Shown here piece by piece: positions 24,601 to 37,045 of a DNA stretch of 64,000 nucleotides (positions are counted from its first letter, which is position 1; every line of letters starts with the position of its first letter). The notes under the pieces were generated by a model that was given only the letters and a program-made list of their open reading frames with translations, had not been told where the DNA came from and searched no databases. The DNA is from Opisthorchis felineus. Lineage: Eukaryota; Platyhelminthes; Trematoda; Opisthorchiida; Opisthorchiidae. Both the position numbers and the translations under genes were made by a program. Location of the stretch: positions 1,683,357 through 1,747,356 of the forward strand of contig SJOL01007113.1 in the NCBI GenBank assembly GCA_004794785.1. The letters run 5' to 3'.

Positions 24601-25329
24601 AGTGTAAACCCAATAAAACCGCTAGCTGGCCACGTACTGAGTTCGTGACACAGGTTTCTGCGTTCGCATTCGACAGTAAAAGTACACGGCCTTTCCAGAG
24701 ATGCCCTTGTGGACAATCGCTAAAGTGTACTGCAGCAACAACGCCTCAAGGGTCCAAAGTTGTGGCTGGTTAAATAGGACAACTGATTGGTAAGAAGCCA
24801 GTAAATCGTAGATTTTGGCCAAGAGTTCACGCCTCGACCTTCAAGTCATCTCAGGGACCGCACGGGAAATGAAAATTTCCGTCCTATGTAGGCGAAGTTG
24901 CAAGTACAAGAAAGCGCCTTTGTCAGATCCGACAGATTATCCTTCAGCAGCCGTTCTCAAAAGGCAGTGGATGGGGGCCGTGGAAAACCCAACGGATAGA
25001 AATTTACATCATATCCCGATTCTTAGACAATCTGTAGGCTTTTCGCACATTTCTGTTTTTTGGCCCATATTTTGTAGCTGCGTTAACAAAAACAGACAGT
25101 AAGGAAACAATCCGGTTTCAAACTTTTGTGTTTTGGTTGAAACTGGGGATATTTGCACAACTCTAAACATATAAGGAACACATGGTTATTGAACAAATTC
25201 AGGGCTTATCTTCGCAGCTTTGTGAACGCAGGCTGACGTCACTGAGGAATGGAAACGTACACATTTTCATCCTGAACTTACTTGGAAGTCGGCAGTAAGT
25301 GAAAACATTGGTTGCTTGGATGTGCTAAC
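21680..25329. other. No recognised gene
   Basis: About 3.6 kb containing only short ORFs (longest 102 codons, 23357-23665 minus) with no family match. Confidence 0.3.
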
Positions 25330-25385
25330 TTGTCATTGATCAGATGCTCGCTGACCAGTTGGCCGAGCTTAGCAATTAGCCGGAG
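25330..25385 (-). repeat. Fragment of the hammerhead-like repeat
   Basis: The plus strand contains TGGCCGAGCTTAGCAATTAGCC, split by variants from the block TCGCCGAGCTTGGCAATTGGC seen at 13854-13876. Only the distal conserved part is present, and the GAAAC core side is missing. Confidence 0.45.
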
Positions 25386-28300
25386 AGAAAAGGTAGATGA
25401 AACTTACGTTTACTTAACCTTTCCAAAGCATCTAGAACGGTAAGCTTACAGTATTTCCACACAAGGCTTGCTAACAAATTTATAAAAAGTTCCTTCAAGC
25501 CCAGAATTTCGTAGCTCTCAAAAGAATTCCTACCGGGCTGAAATAGAAGCCCAAGGTTTGCGTGAACAAGCTGGTCATCCAGTGATATAGCTTAACAATT
25601 CACAACTGACCTACTTAGTGATTGTTGTCCATAACTTCATCGTCCTAGGTATCATCAAATTTCAACTACACCGAGGTACCTATGGTTTTTGAATACTGAT
25701 TTGACATAATTTAATCCCGTACAGTCAAAGGTTATGTAAGAGTGCAGGTCAACAAAACAAAGTGCGTCAAAAATGTGTCCAAGATATATTCAGATGAGAC
25801 GAAATTCCGCACAGCTTACAAGAGGGATTTTACAAGGGAGATAGAGGCCCAATCCGAAACTCTTCAAATATGGTGGATTTATAAAAATACCCAATATGAC
25901 TGTCAAGTCCCAGCGATCAACATAGTCTTCGTTTGTACGGACTGCCCACGCCACTGCTAGCTGATTAAAAGTTCTGCTGGAACCCATAAGTCAATAACCG
26001 TGCACCCACGTTCTTTAGAACACTTTTGAGTTCATAAGATAAATCCGAATCAGAAAGCCAACAACGAATTTATGTACTCATTAGAAATTTTATTCCTGTG
26101 TACTTGAAACAAGTGAGTTCACATGCGAATTCATCAGCAACTCCGATATTAGTGCCTGTTGAAAATTCAGGTCACATTATAATGCACTCTTGTTACTCCG
26201 TTGTTAAACAACGGCATGGTTTCCAAAAAGGTGTAACTGTTATGGGCTTCCGCTGGATCCAACACTGGCTGATATTTTGTGAGCAAGCTCGAGTACAGAT
26301 GAAAAGCGATTATCGAACAATTATCATTCTATAAAGGTTTTATAGATCACACTCTTACTATTCATCGTTTCATCTTCCGTAAGAAGGACGGACGTTTTTG
26401 CTCTTTCACCTCCCATGAAGCTGCACGTGGCTTTATGGAGAATAAAGCAACAGATATGTTTTTCCAGTTCCTTGAAATTTACATAGGCAAGAAAAGGAGG
26501 GACCAATTGAGAGTAGTGCGTAGGAGAAATCCACATAGACAAGCTAGTACAGTGGTTTTTGCTGCTTTGTGAGCATAAAATGCCCACAAAGAAACAATAT
26601 AACCGCAACAGTCACTGTTCCGATGTAAAATGATAATTTAGACAAGGTTTAATGATGCCTTGAATGTGACCTCTAAAGTGTTACTTTGAACTACAATAAG
26701 GGTCAAAATTTAGGATGAAGAGGATGTCTTCATCTCACGCAGTACATAGTGGCTTCTCAGATTGGCCCATCCCAGTTTTGAATAAAGAAACCATGGAGGT
26801 TGTCCCTTAGTAGCTATCGAAGATACGTCTAGCATAGGTAATTTGGACTTTGCTGCGCATTCACGGTAAAAAGAGGACAACCACCTGTCTATACACCTTC
26901 GAGGTTGGGCCATCCCAAAGTAAATGCTTGGTGACTGTAACGATATGATCTTAAGAAAGTGCACACCTCTTTGACTGGGGCCCATTTTGAACAGCGCTTA
27001 GTGGCCTGATTCTCACACCCCACTTTATCATCTTGACGTGATAATCCTTCGACGCTTCTTGACCTGGTCATATGGGTGAGGAGTAGAATAACTGCGTCGT
27101 AGCAGAAGACAGTACGCCGAGGTTTTGACTTTGCATGATGACGTAAAGAATTAGAATTAGAATCATGTCTTTTCAGTCATGGTTTGCTGCAGCAAAACTA
27201 CGGCTGTGTTCGGGTTTTCCCACAAGCATTCTCAGTCGAAACGAGATATTCAAATGCGGCGTTTGTTTTACGTACAGCTGCCCGTGTAGCACACAGATGA
27301 TCGTAAATTGACTCAGCTGCCTACATATGTCTACATAGTAATCATTACTCATCATTATCATCATAAATTTGTTGGTGTAACACAAGTTTTTTGGTGTCAA
27401 GTGAAGTTGCACATGACTTTGTGTGCTCCCAAAGTACTCTGATTTGGTGCGTTCGAGAAACTTAGGAAGAAGATGATTTCAAGTGTCTTTTTCAGACAAC
27501 CAGGCCATGCAGTACTGTACCTATACTGATCTCGTAACATATTCAAAGGCGTGGTTTTGCCGATAAAACTTAAAGGCGTGAACTATAAGGGGAACCTATC
27601 TTGATCAAAGATGAGCCGTGCAATTTACCACGTAGGAAAAATGGCACCAATAGTTGAAATAATTGTGTGAGTTTTTAAACATGCCTCTGATTTTCAGTAC
27701 TGGGCTACAAATGTTCATATTACTGAAGAGTCTGTGGAATAAACAAGCGATACTTGAAAGATGAGGCAGGTATTAACACAGGGCGCTTTTTCAAAAAGTA
27801 CATAAGTTCACGTTCACTTTTCGTCATCTACCAAACTACTAGTCTCACCATGTAGCTGCACATAATCTAACTCTTTATAATCCTTCTGTGAAACCGTTGT
27901 GTACGTTTGAAAATAAGTATATTAGTAAGGAATCTATGACAAGTTCCTCTGTTAGTTCTCCAAGAGCCAGGAAATAAAGGACGCCCCATCAGAATCCCGT
28001 GCACAATCCGCTTTTTCACAACCCGCGAATGAATGAACTTTACTAGGTGAAAAACACTAAATACTGACAGGAGTCTGTCACTCTATGAACTTTGCAACAC
28101 ACTCAAAGGTGTACTTTTACGCTACTGACACAGTCTGCTTGGCAGATGCGTTTGAAGGACAGTCGATTAATGTGTTAAAACACAAAAAGTGGTAAAAAAG
28201 ACTACGCTTTTCTTGAAGAATTATCTCCATGGAATTGGGTATTTTGGTATTTTATGGCACTTATATACAATAGAAAAATTCTTAGAAGACTGGAACTGGT

Positions 28301-28452
28301 TTGGAAGATCAACAAATACGTAAGCTTCTTTAATCAGCTAGGACAATGAAAAATCTCAACTAATCGGTAAATATTCACACATCTTCACATTGTAACGTTA
28401 TTGGTATTTCCTTAAGATGAGTTGTACCTTCGTAGATGAAGGAACTTGAAGC
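25386..28452. other. No recognised gene
   Basis: Mixed to AT-rich sequence with ORFs under 95 codons and no recognised motif. Confidence 0.3.
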
Positions 28453-28471
28453 AAGCCTGAGATTCAGGCTT
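28453..28471. repeat. Perfect 8-bp hairpin
   Basis: AAGCCTGA, the three-base loop GAT, then TCAGGCTT. It resembles a bacterial terminator stem, but in this eukaryotic context it has no assigned role. Confidence 0.6.
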
Positions 28472-30339
28472 TTCGGGTAGGATTTTTACTCTTTTGTTCT
28501 TACGCACTGCCAATTTCTAACGTACCCTGAAGTTTCTCACAGGAAGCCGTCATTACTTATATAAACAAATTTGGTTCGTATTGGAACTACAAAAATACGC
28601 GCGGTTGACCTTACGGACTTTAACTTATGTGACAGCATCTTTTGAAATGTTAGTATGGATAAGAATTTTGTTCGATTAGATATCGGCATTACAATGCATT
28701 AGTTTATGCTACCTAGGTAAATGATTCATAGTTATTATTCCGGGATATCCAGCTTTTACTCCGACTTACACAGCGTGTATCTATGAGACCTGGAAAGAAG
28801 GTTTTGCAACAAAGCAGTTTTGATACAAAAGTGAGTTAAAACCCAGTTTCGCCTTAAGTTTGAGCAGTCGTTTTTTTTAACGAGTGTAAAAAATGAGTTT
28901 CCAATTCTATGAGGAATAAGTTAGAATTAATCATAAATTAAGTGACACACTGTGTGATGCAACAAGTGTAGGAAATTCCAATATGAACGGGATCGGAGAA
29001 AATGGAAAACCGGGTGGCCTTAACACTGGAACGGCGAACAAAATTCACCCTATAAAATGACACACTGCTCAGCATTTCACTGACGTGATAGTCCATGGGA
29101 ATAAGCGTCGCTATATTTGATATCCTAGGGAGAAATTTCAGTATTAGATGTTGGATGCCTACAACAAGCAACCACATATGAGAACACTGGTTGAGGTCGG
29201 ATTACTAATATCTGAAATGTGGTGCTCAGGTGGTTTTTCTAAGAATTTCATTTTAGAGCGATTTTACTTTTCGTGACATAAAAGGAGTTTTCATAACTAT
29301 CATTCAATAGTGGTGCAATCCGCCAACGTAATTACAACTCTGAATAAAGCAAACTAGTTTTTCTACTACATCTTGATGGGGTTAAGAATGCTTGTACCTG
29401 GTAAAAGCAATATTAATTCCGAGGTTTAATATAAGTCTGGATGAGACTGCGAAACGTCATACAAAAAATATTTCCTTTGAACAACCCTGAGTGTTCCATA
29501 CAATATCAGATTAGTGTTGTAATGTATGGACCTTTACTAGTGAAATCCACTAAACAGTGATTTGCGTGAGTACACACTTCTATTTTAGTTGTAACAAAAT
29601 GGCATTTCATATCACTTCATTCTTTTAGGTGAGGTAAGTTCACTGCCCGGACGTATCGTCGTCTTCCTCCAACTAATCAAACCGCCGATCAAATAACGAT
29701 GCCAGATTCGACGTGCTGTGTACTAGTGGCATCCATCCTGTTTAGTGCAGTTCGATTAAAATTCTAAGCGCTTAATTCATGATAAAATGAACTTTATACA
29801 ACTTAGGGCAGACTTTGCAAAATCAAATTCACCGAGAAGCAAGCTATTTTTTTCTACAGGACGTGTTGCTACGATCTACATGGGGCTTTTTGTGTTTCTG
29901 CTGACACCCATCGTGCCATAAGAATTAGGTTTCGAAATAAGAGTACTCAGTAATTTAACCTGCGGCACAAAACAACTCTTCAGCGTGATTTATCAACTCT
30001 ACGGTCCAAAAATGGAACCGTAGCTCAAACAAATTGTTAGGCCGAAATTCTGAAAATCTATGCTAAGTTGCGCACAGCACACGTCTAAATATGTGGCACG
30101 TGGCAAGCACAAACGGTGGTTTACACAAACTGCGAAAAATTCAGCTGACGCAAGCATAATCAGTTGTAGGTGTTTGCGGGATCTGTAGAATTTGTGCTCA
30201 CATCTCCCTCTTTTGAACGGTTATTCCCCTATCCTGGCGTAATTATTCTGGTGAGTCAACACCAAAGGGGGAGCACTGGATTCGAGTTTCGCTCTTATTA
30301 GAATTTATCAGCAGTGCATCTCATCGGCCGTGCCGGTAG
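28472..30339. other. AT-rich region without recognised gene
   Basis: No ORF longer than 80 codons, and no conserved repeat found. Confidence 0.35.
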
Positions 30340-30541
30340 CTGAACTTCGGACACCTGACGTGTGAGGCGAGTGTGTTACCACTGTTCCGCACTCTGGATG
30401 CATCTGAATCATCGCTTCTGAACGAACGAACGTGTTTACTCTTGAGTGATGTGAGTGGTTTGGCTAACGCACGGAACGACGATCCAGTAACTGTCTTGGT
30501 TGTGTTGATCGATCCCCGCACCTGTCAGGACTTTCTAGTCA
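30340..30541 (+). CDS. Candidate internal exon, unidentified gene
   Basis: After a GCCGGTAG acceptor-like site the frame reads LNFGHLTCEASVLPLFRTLD, continues through ESSLLNERTCLLLSDVSG and DDPVTVLVVLIDPRTC, and reaches a CAG|GTATCG donor at 30541/30542. The amphipathic composition looks coding. The same frame continues open to a stop at 30628-30630, so a later donor is possible. No domain is recognised. Confidence 0.35.
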
Positions 30542-31633
30542 GGTATCGCCTCGGATACTTTGTTCACGACAGTTCAGGCAGGCTGATTAGCACAATGGCG
30601 TTTGTCTTCTGGGCATGGGCCTGCAAGTAATGTTCTCTCACTGTGGGATTTATTTCGAAACATGCTATTTCAAAACATTTTCTAACTAGCCATTACCAAC
30701 TCAAAAATCCAAGAAGTCTAGTAGTATAGATGCGGTGTTACAATCAACTTCAGTCTGTCTGAAAACGGACAAAATTAATTGAAGGCAGACACTCAGTGTC
30801 TACTAAGTGAATGACGTTTTATTGTGTCTAATTCGGAAAACAATGACGTCTTCTTCAACACCAATGTCTTGGCGGACTAAATCTCCCTTTCCGACTTGAG
30901 CACCTGTGTTTCGGCACAGTTAATAAACGGACTCATAAACTTAGACTTAACTCGGAGATGACGTGAGAAGCAAATTAGTACAAGGATCCATAAATTCAGC
31001 AAGAATGGAGCAACCCTGGAAAAGCTGCAAAAGAATTTTCTCAGTCCACCAGATGAGGACGAAGATGAGGAAGAAAGCAGTTTCCAAATGTCCTTTGCTT
31101 GCTTTGCTTTGCTTTCATCAGTTTTCAGAATGCAAAATTTGCTACAACCATACGACAGGTGTGTAGCAACTAACAGCGGGAAAAAACAACATTCTTTCAC
31201 GAGACTGTAGTGGTGTAACTCCAATTCCAGGTTAAAGGTGAGCAATCGACCAATACTTCCTGCCTGCACAAGGCCGAAATTCGATGACTGATCAGTAAGG
31301 CTTCATTATGCATTGACAATATTTGTTTAAGATTGCAGTTCCATAAAAAACTATACGGGTCACAGAGATGGTCGCTTTTATTGAGATATCAAACGATAGA
31401 TGAACCATAAATCCGTTTGATCGGCCATGTAGTTAACTCACAAGCTGTTTCAGGTTTTCCAAAGAGAACTGTTGACCTGCGTTACCTCCTGCTACATCGA
31501 AGGTTGTTAGTTGAGCGTGGTCCCTCTTGAGCAGTTCGCCATATTACGCCCCTTCTGTTAGACTGACGGCAAAACAAGTTTGTTACAACAGTCGAGAAGA
31601 CGAACGCCGCTCCTAGGCTTATATCAGAGTAGG
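30542..31633. other. No recognised gene; two short simple repeats
   Basis: A purine-rich GATGAGGACGAAGATGAGG stretch (about 31050-31075) and a TTTGC-type run (about 31096-31118) lie here. On the minus strand the first encodes the poly-Ser run of a 130-codon ORF (30877-31269), which therefore deserves little trust. Confidence 0.4.
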
Positions 31634-31661
31634 TTAGGGTGAATGTGTGTTAGGGTTAGAG
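31634..31661 (+). repeat. Short telomere-like motifs
   Basis: Two exact TTAGGG hexamers (31634-31639 and 31650-31655) and one variant TTAGAG (31656-31661). This is the animal telomere unit, but three units are too few to claim an interstitial telomere. Confidence 0.3.
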
Positions 31662-31856
31662 GACGACAAATCGGAGTTAGTCAGTAGGCTCATGCGGGAT
31701 GGAAACCTTCAGGGCCGATTTGTTCGTGCATCTATGTCCTACAGGACAAACAGAAAGGTCGCCACCACTCTCGTCTTGTCTGCACCCTAAGGTCATCCGG
31801 CTAGTAACCTTGGGCCAGCTGTCTGATTCTGTGCTAAACAACAGCATTGTTTCTTC

Positions 31857-32039
31857 AAATACACTCATTTGCAAATCAGTTTGGTTTTCACGGGAGACTC
31901 AAGTGAATCTCTCGTTTATGATGTTCTTCAACTGAATATGCTGCACACAGGCCGCCTTATGTTTCAGCTGGTACGATATTCAAGATATCACAGTATAATT
32001 TTATACAGGAAACTACTCACAAGGTTGCTGAAAACTCTT
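31857..32039 (-). mobile_element. Hammerhead element, left half (ribozyme missing)
   Basis: The left end at 31857-31901 (AAATACACTCATTTGCAAAT onward) is the inverted partner of the right ends at 47408-47452 and 41138-41182. Next comes the family body, with GCTGCACACAGGCCGCCTTA near 31940, which recurs at 37115 and 58800. The conserved tail GGAAACTACTCACAAGGTTG follows at 32008. The ribozyme should come next in antisense, but the copy turns instead into an inverted tail at 32040. It is a non-coding fragment. Confidence 0.75.
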
Positions 32040-32080
32040 TGAAGAGTTTTCAGCAACCTTCTGATTAGTCTCCTGTATGA
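32001..32080. repeat. 80-bp near-perfect palindrome of hammerhead-element tails
   Basis: The arms 32001-32039 and 32042-32080 are inverted copies around a two-base centre. The inner 19 bases of each arm (AAGGTTGCTGAAAACTCTT and its complement) match exactly, and the outer part has a few mismatches. It could form a cruciform or a long RNA hairpin. Confidence 0.92.
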
Positions 32081-32272
32081 AAGCATTGGTTCCTGTTTTT
32101 TGGTTGCATTTCACTTGGTACTTACCCATACATTTCAACATTTTAGCCTTGTTTTCATTTGACTTGAGGAGGAATTGTCAAAATCATGTTTATGAACTCT
32201 TGTTTTTTGTTACTGAGTGGGAATTATTGGTATCTTAAGAGTGGAGGTCCATCATACCCTTTGTTACTCCAG

Positions 32273-32465
32273 CTGAATTTTGTCTGCTTGCTATTTGTGA
32301 AGTTATTCACCGGTCAGATAAAAAAGAGGGTATGTGGCGTAAATTGGCTGCCCGAACGGCCAATAAGCATGCAAGCGCTTTGGGTTGACTTGGAACAACG
32401 ATGGGAGGGCGTTAGACCGTGCAACCTTCCCCTATTGCGGCAACCAATACAGAATTTGCGCAGCG
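32273..32465 (+). CDS. Candidate exon, unidentified gene
   Basis: A GTTACTCCAG acceptor precedes an open frame (LNFVCLLFVKLFTG, VNWLPERPISMQALW, LEQRWEGVRPCNLPLLRQ). It ends at GCAGCG|GTAAGT, a consensus-quality donor, at 32465/32466. The frame stays open to 32590, which allows other ends. No domain is recognised. Confidence 0.35.
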
Positions 32466-34530
32466 GTAAGTTGCTGCAAAGATATGGCTCCACTAGCAAC
32501 CAACAGAAAGCTTCTTTTGAAAATCTCTTGGGTGTACGGACAGCCCTAATTTATTTACATGGGGTCGATTCTGTTATTATTTCAGTATGAAAACTGACTG
32601 GATATACAGCGACAGATTATTCCTGGAGAAGTCAGTTGAAGACATACCTTTGCAAGAAGAACTGTTTTAAGCTGCTGAATACCTGGCTGAAATATTAGAA
32701 GCTGCATGAAAAATGCATTAGTACTGTAATACAGAATATATTCTAATCCGCGTTTGCTCACATGGGTTCACAGAATATCCGTATCTATTAAATAAATTGC
32801 GATGTGTTAGACACAGGATATCAGTCGCAGAAACAGGCCTTATTTGCTAAGCTACGCCTCACGATCAGATAGAAGTTGGACTCTTTTGCGTTTTTATGTG
32901 TTTTATATTAGACAGCTAATGGATTTATTTGTCCAGGGAGATACTACTGCTCAGCTAATTTGAGCCACTATGAAGGTGGGACCAAAATATCTCTTTAACC
33001 GAACTTACTGAATGGTCTGTTTACCTAATCATATAACCATACAACATTCCTATCATTATGTAAACTTCTCGCAGGAATACCGTTGACCAAAGAATCTGCT
33101 CTATGCGAAACGTCATCCACTCATATGACACTGCCGCGGGAACCGCCGTGTAGCAAAGCCGAACCAGATCACACTGTCACATTCCAGATGTAGGTACGCC
33201 TCTTGCCCATAGTAGTAATGTTGTACCTATACATTCAAAACTTGCATTGTTGTAGACTACAGGAAGTGAACAATTGAATATGCGGTGTTCTGAAAGTAAA
33301 CGTGAAACAGTATGGAGTTTAAGCAACTCATAAGAGAAATATGGCTGAATAGAAAGACCAAATGTGGTGGATACTGAACAAAAAGATTGGGTCCGTTAAA
33401 TCTGATTTGCCGTTCCAAAAAGGGGTGCCCATCTAGCTGCATGAGGCCTCAGCAGCGGAGATTTTAAACTTTCCAACCTTCGGTAGAACGATACGACAGA
33501 CTTCAGGACTAAAATCGACCACGCGCCGGACATGTTTACGTGACGACTCATACTCGCCCACTGTCCTAAAAGGTAGTTCGTCACCCTAAAGTTATACTCA
33601 GTCAGAAACCAAACACTGAGGACACACCTGGTGTCGCTGCTCCACTCAAAAACAGAGAACCTACATGGACAGGCGGGAAAGTTCGGAAGGACTTAAAATC
33701 CTCATATGGAGGATTTCTTTCTCTACGTGTAGTTCTCCGTTCCGAAGGTAGGACGTAGGTGCCTATTATTAACTGGGGAATTTCACGTCAGTGAATTCGT
33801 TAAACTTATGCACACAGATTGATTGGCGTGCTTGATCTCGAACGTCATTCCATTGGTTGACTGCTACACTGCTCATCATTGACTCAGGACACCTTGGTCA
33901 CGGTTTTGAGAAAACGCTCTCAACATTGCATATCGTTGCCCAGGGGGCAGAACTTCATTTTCGTCCTTCTGATATACCTCAAGGTAAAGTGTTATTTTGG
34001 GTTCGCAGCAAGTACAGTCATTGAAGTCGACCAAAAATAACTACAAACTCAAGTTAGTTTTCTAGTTAGAAAATGTAATGTTTGGACAAAGACAGGGAAA
34101 CAGTTGAAGGAGGCACATATATCAAACACATACCATCAAAAAATATGCGTTGTGCGTTGTTATGGCCCTACGCTTGAAATTATGTGCTAAGTTATCTTCA
34201 TTCGAGAATAATGAGAAATCAATACACTAATACCAGAGCGTTCGAAAATTTTCCTAAACAACGCGCCACTAGTATGTTACACACTAAGGACGATTTAGGT
34301 AGCATTGAGGGTGACTAGTTGGGCATAGTTTGACCAACAAAGATGCTAAGATTCCAACGATCATCACACAAGGTCTAAGGCCTCATCAGTTATAAAAACT
34401 ACCTCATTAACTTTGTTGTTACTAAATTTTTCCATGAGCTGTTTTAGGAAAGGTGTGTGAACCTGAAAATTGATGACATCCAGTTGCCAAACTCTTCATT
34501 GCCGGAGAAGGTGACCGGTATTAAGTTTCA
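32466..34530. other. No recognised gene
   Basis: Short ORFs only. A TGCGAAACGTCAT string at 33104-33116 resembles one at 29448 but lacks a hammerhead context. Confidence 0.3.
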
Positions 34531-34562
34531 TACAAGTAATGTACAAAAGCACATTACTTGTA
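34531..34562. repeat. Perfect 12-bp inverted repeat
   Basis: TACAAGTAATGT and its exact complement flank an eight-base loop. A third, partial GTAATGTAC copy follows at 34567-34576. It lies just outside repeat family B copy 1. Confidence 0.9.
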
Positions 34563-34604
34563 CGGGAGTAATGTACAGATGTTTTATTCATATTGGGAAT
34601 CATC

Positions 34605-34945
34605 ACAATCATTGCGCTTCTCACGAAAGTCAGTGAGTTTTGAACCCGGTACCTTCCGGGCTTGACTACGAGTGGCTGATCAGCAGTGTGCTTAGCTCTC
34701 ACTTAGACCGACCATAGCGTCACTCATCCTTCAATGGCGGAACCCACATCACGTGGTCACTTATTGAATGGCTCTCGACTGACGACTTCTCAGAAGGAAG
34801 TTTCACTCATCTTGTGAAATTTTTCTACCTCTGAGCTGCCTATAGATTGATGGTGATATGAGGAGATTTGGAAATTTTCGGTAGAGATTTTACCTTGTCA
34901 GTGAAGCCAGTCTATGCCAAAAAGCCGAGAAGCACTCTAGAGCTG
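34605..34945 (-). mobile_element. tRNA-like repeat, family B, copy 1
   Basis: The minus strand carries a tRNA-like segment. A box A related string (GGTCTAAGTGAGAGC) lies around 34693-34707 and a box B (GGGTTCAAAACTC) at 34635-34647. Upstream of it in that sense lie blocks shared with the copies at 53466-53650 and 59310-59720: the GTGACGCTAT junction, a CACATCACGTGGTCAC block, and the terminal TATGCCAAAAAGCCGAGAAG block. It is probably a SINE or a non-autonomous retroelement with a polymerase III promoter. Confidence 0.6.
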
Positions 34946-34982
34946 TTTCATCTTTGTTGGGAATCAGGAGCAGTGTACTTTA

Positions 34983-35036
34983 TTTTAAATAAGGTTGAAA
35001 CAGCTGTACATCGCTTCCCGGCTTTCAACGTAGATC
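34983..35036 (+). repeat. Inverted terminal block of family B
   Basis: GAAACAGCTGTACATCGCTTCCCGGCTTT is, on the opposite strand and with variants, the AAGCCGAGAAGCACTCTAGAGCTGTTTC block at 34921-34950. The pair forms an imperfect hairpin with a loop of about 40 bases at the end of copy 1. Confidence 0.55.
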
Positions 35037-37045
35037 GGCACCACTGACAGGACGAAATCTCAGTTGAATCTCACGAAGTTTCCACCTACTATAAAGAGGA
35101 ATAATGATCCAAAAGTCATCATATTAACGAGTGTATATAATTTAAGCACCGGAAGGAGGTCAACGAATTACATCACTGCTGATAGGCTCGCTGTTTACAG
35201 ATATCAGGAAGCCGAGAACCACTGGCAAATAGCTGCAGAAAGTCGGATATCGCTTAAGTAAGGTTTCGCAAAAATCCGCTGCTTTGCGTAGGATAACGGA
35301 GTGATTGTTTAAAGTTTAACCTGTGAAAATTCTCTATAAGTCCGGTGTAAATTATGGTTACCGTTAGGTTCCTCAATAGTTACGTACCATCAAGTTTTCT
35401 GAAGTTATGAGAGAAGCACACTGCACTAGCGAATAATATGCGAATTTCAATTGCTCAAATCCAGCTTTTCATTTGCGATCAATGGCGCCCTCCGTTAGTA
35501 CTGAAGTGAGCCCACATTTGGCAGAATGGCTGAAAATAGGGCAATTGTGGGAGATGTACGGATTGGGCTGCAGGTTATAGGATGTCGCACCAAAGAGTGG
35601 TGAAAAATGTCTTCAAAGGAATTACTTCCTAATAGGATTTTAAATTAGTGGTTTGCCAAAAACAACACTTTAGTTATTATAAAGAGCAGCATGTATTAAT
35701 GGTCTGTTTTAGAACAAATTTCATGAATGTTACTACGTTGAAATATCGTATAAAAGACCTAAATGCCAGAAATGTGCGCAGATTTTCGATGCGTTGACCG
35801 GGAGTTTGGACATTTTTGGGGATGACAAATGTGTAGGTCGGCACAAAAGTCCTTTGTGACTTTGGTTTATTAAAACAAGCTTTTGTAGGGTGATAAACTG
35901 AAATTTTCTGGCCATAGGTTCGAAGAATAAAGTCTACTTCGTTCGAATGAAGACGAATAAGACAAGCAAAGAACGTATCGTTGTCTCTGTTGTACTGTTT
36001 TTATACGCAATTTGGACCGTCTTTGGCATTTTTCCGCTTTTTCATTAGAAAGGACTGTTTTGAAAAAAATTTAGAAAATAAAATGTGACCATGGACCCAG
36101 TGATCTTACTGGAAATAGAAGTCAAGTGACTGTACAACGTCGTGAGAATTGAGCTGAGCCTAGGATGATTTTGACAGGTAGACCTTTCTCTGATAGGTGA
36201 CGGAATAAACTCTGTTTATTTTATTTCTTACGGTAAAATAGACTGCATTTCATTTAATAGACAGTTGGCTAGCCAGAGTACTTAAGTGTTTGATTCAGCA
36301 GTTTGACCACGGAAGTGATGGGAACGATGTCCATACGTCTACGGTTTTGTGCTGCTGAGGCGTAAACGAACTCTGATTTTCAGCTGAATAAACAGAGCTA
36401 GGCGGTTTTATTCTGACTGGATACTTTACTGAATTATGTAATTAAAGTATCAAAATCTGGTGGTCATTCAAAAACGATTCATTATCAAGGATGTTTCAGT
36501 ATCCTCTGTGGTCGCTTATCAGAACCATTGCAAGGAAAATTCTCCGTCTACTTTATAGAGTCGATCTGTGGATGGGTGCAACCAATCACTGCATATCTAC
36601 TGACCCAGAACCCGCGTTTCCGGCAGAGATTTAACTTTCTCGGTCCACCAACATTCCTGTGCTCTAAGTAAACTTCAAAGAAGGTGTCAGTGCATAAAAT
36701 GATATGCTGTTTGATCTTCTTGCTGCCTTCGTCCGGTGGTGTATGCTTCGTGCGCGGCAGAGCAACTTGGAAGACTAATACATGAGCCGGAATACTGCCA
36801 GACTCCACTGCATGGTCAAACTCTCCATTGCTTTACGTATGACTAAGGTCGGTCAAATGATTAATTCAAATGAACTGTTTCGTGTCACACAGGGATCCTA
36901 GTTTATTGCGCTCGTATCCAGTTGTCTATATCCGTGTCGCCCTTCCCCTCACCGTTTTCATGTTTTATCTGTTAGAAATACGTTGACCGGACGACGAGAT
37001 GCCGAAGGCGGAACAGTCTGTCGCCATGAAGATTCACATATAAAC
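35037..37045. other. No confirmed gene; one coding-like minus-strand frame
   Basis: An 86-codon minus-strand frame (36548-36808) has coding-like composition (FQVALPRTKHTPPDEGSKK, CRKRGFWVSRYAVIGCTHP) but no recognised domain. Nothing else is seen. Confidence 0.25.

Noticed and set aside
28453..28471. Rho-independent terminator
   Set aside because: The hairpin shape fits, but the window is eukaryotic and no gene ends here.
29435..29462. GGATGAGACTGCGAAACGTC, resembling a hammerhead core
   Set aside because: There is an extra G in the CUGAUGA box, a stem II too short to fold, and no stem I partner. A similar GCGAAACGTCAT at 33105 also lacks context.
30877..31269. 130-codon minus-strand ORF with a poly-Ser run
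   Set aside because: The Ser run comes from a purine/pyrimidine simple repeat and the rest shows no family resemblance.
31634..31661. Interstitial telomere
   Set aside because: Only two exact TTAGGG units, which chance can explain.
34365..34400. CTGATGAGGCC on the minus strand
   Set aside because: No GAAA follows after a stem, so it is not a hammerhead.
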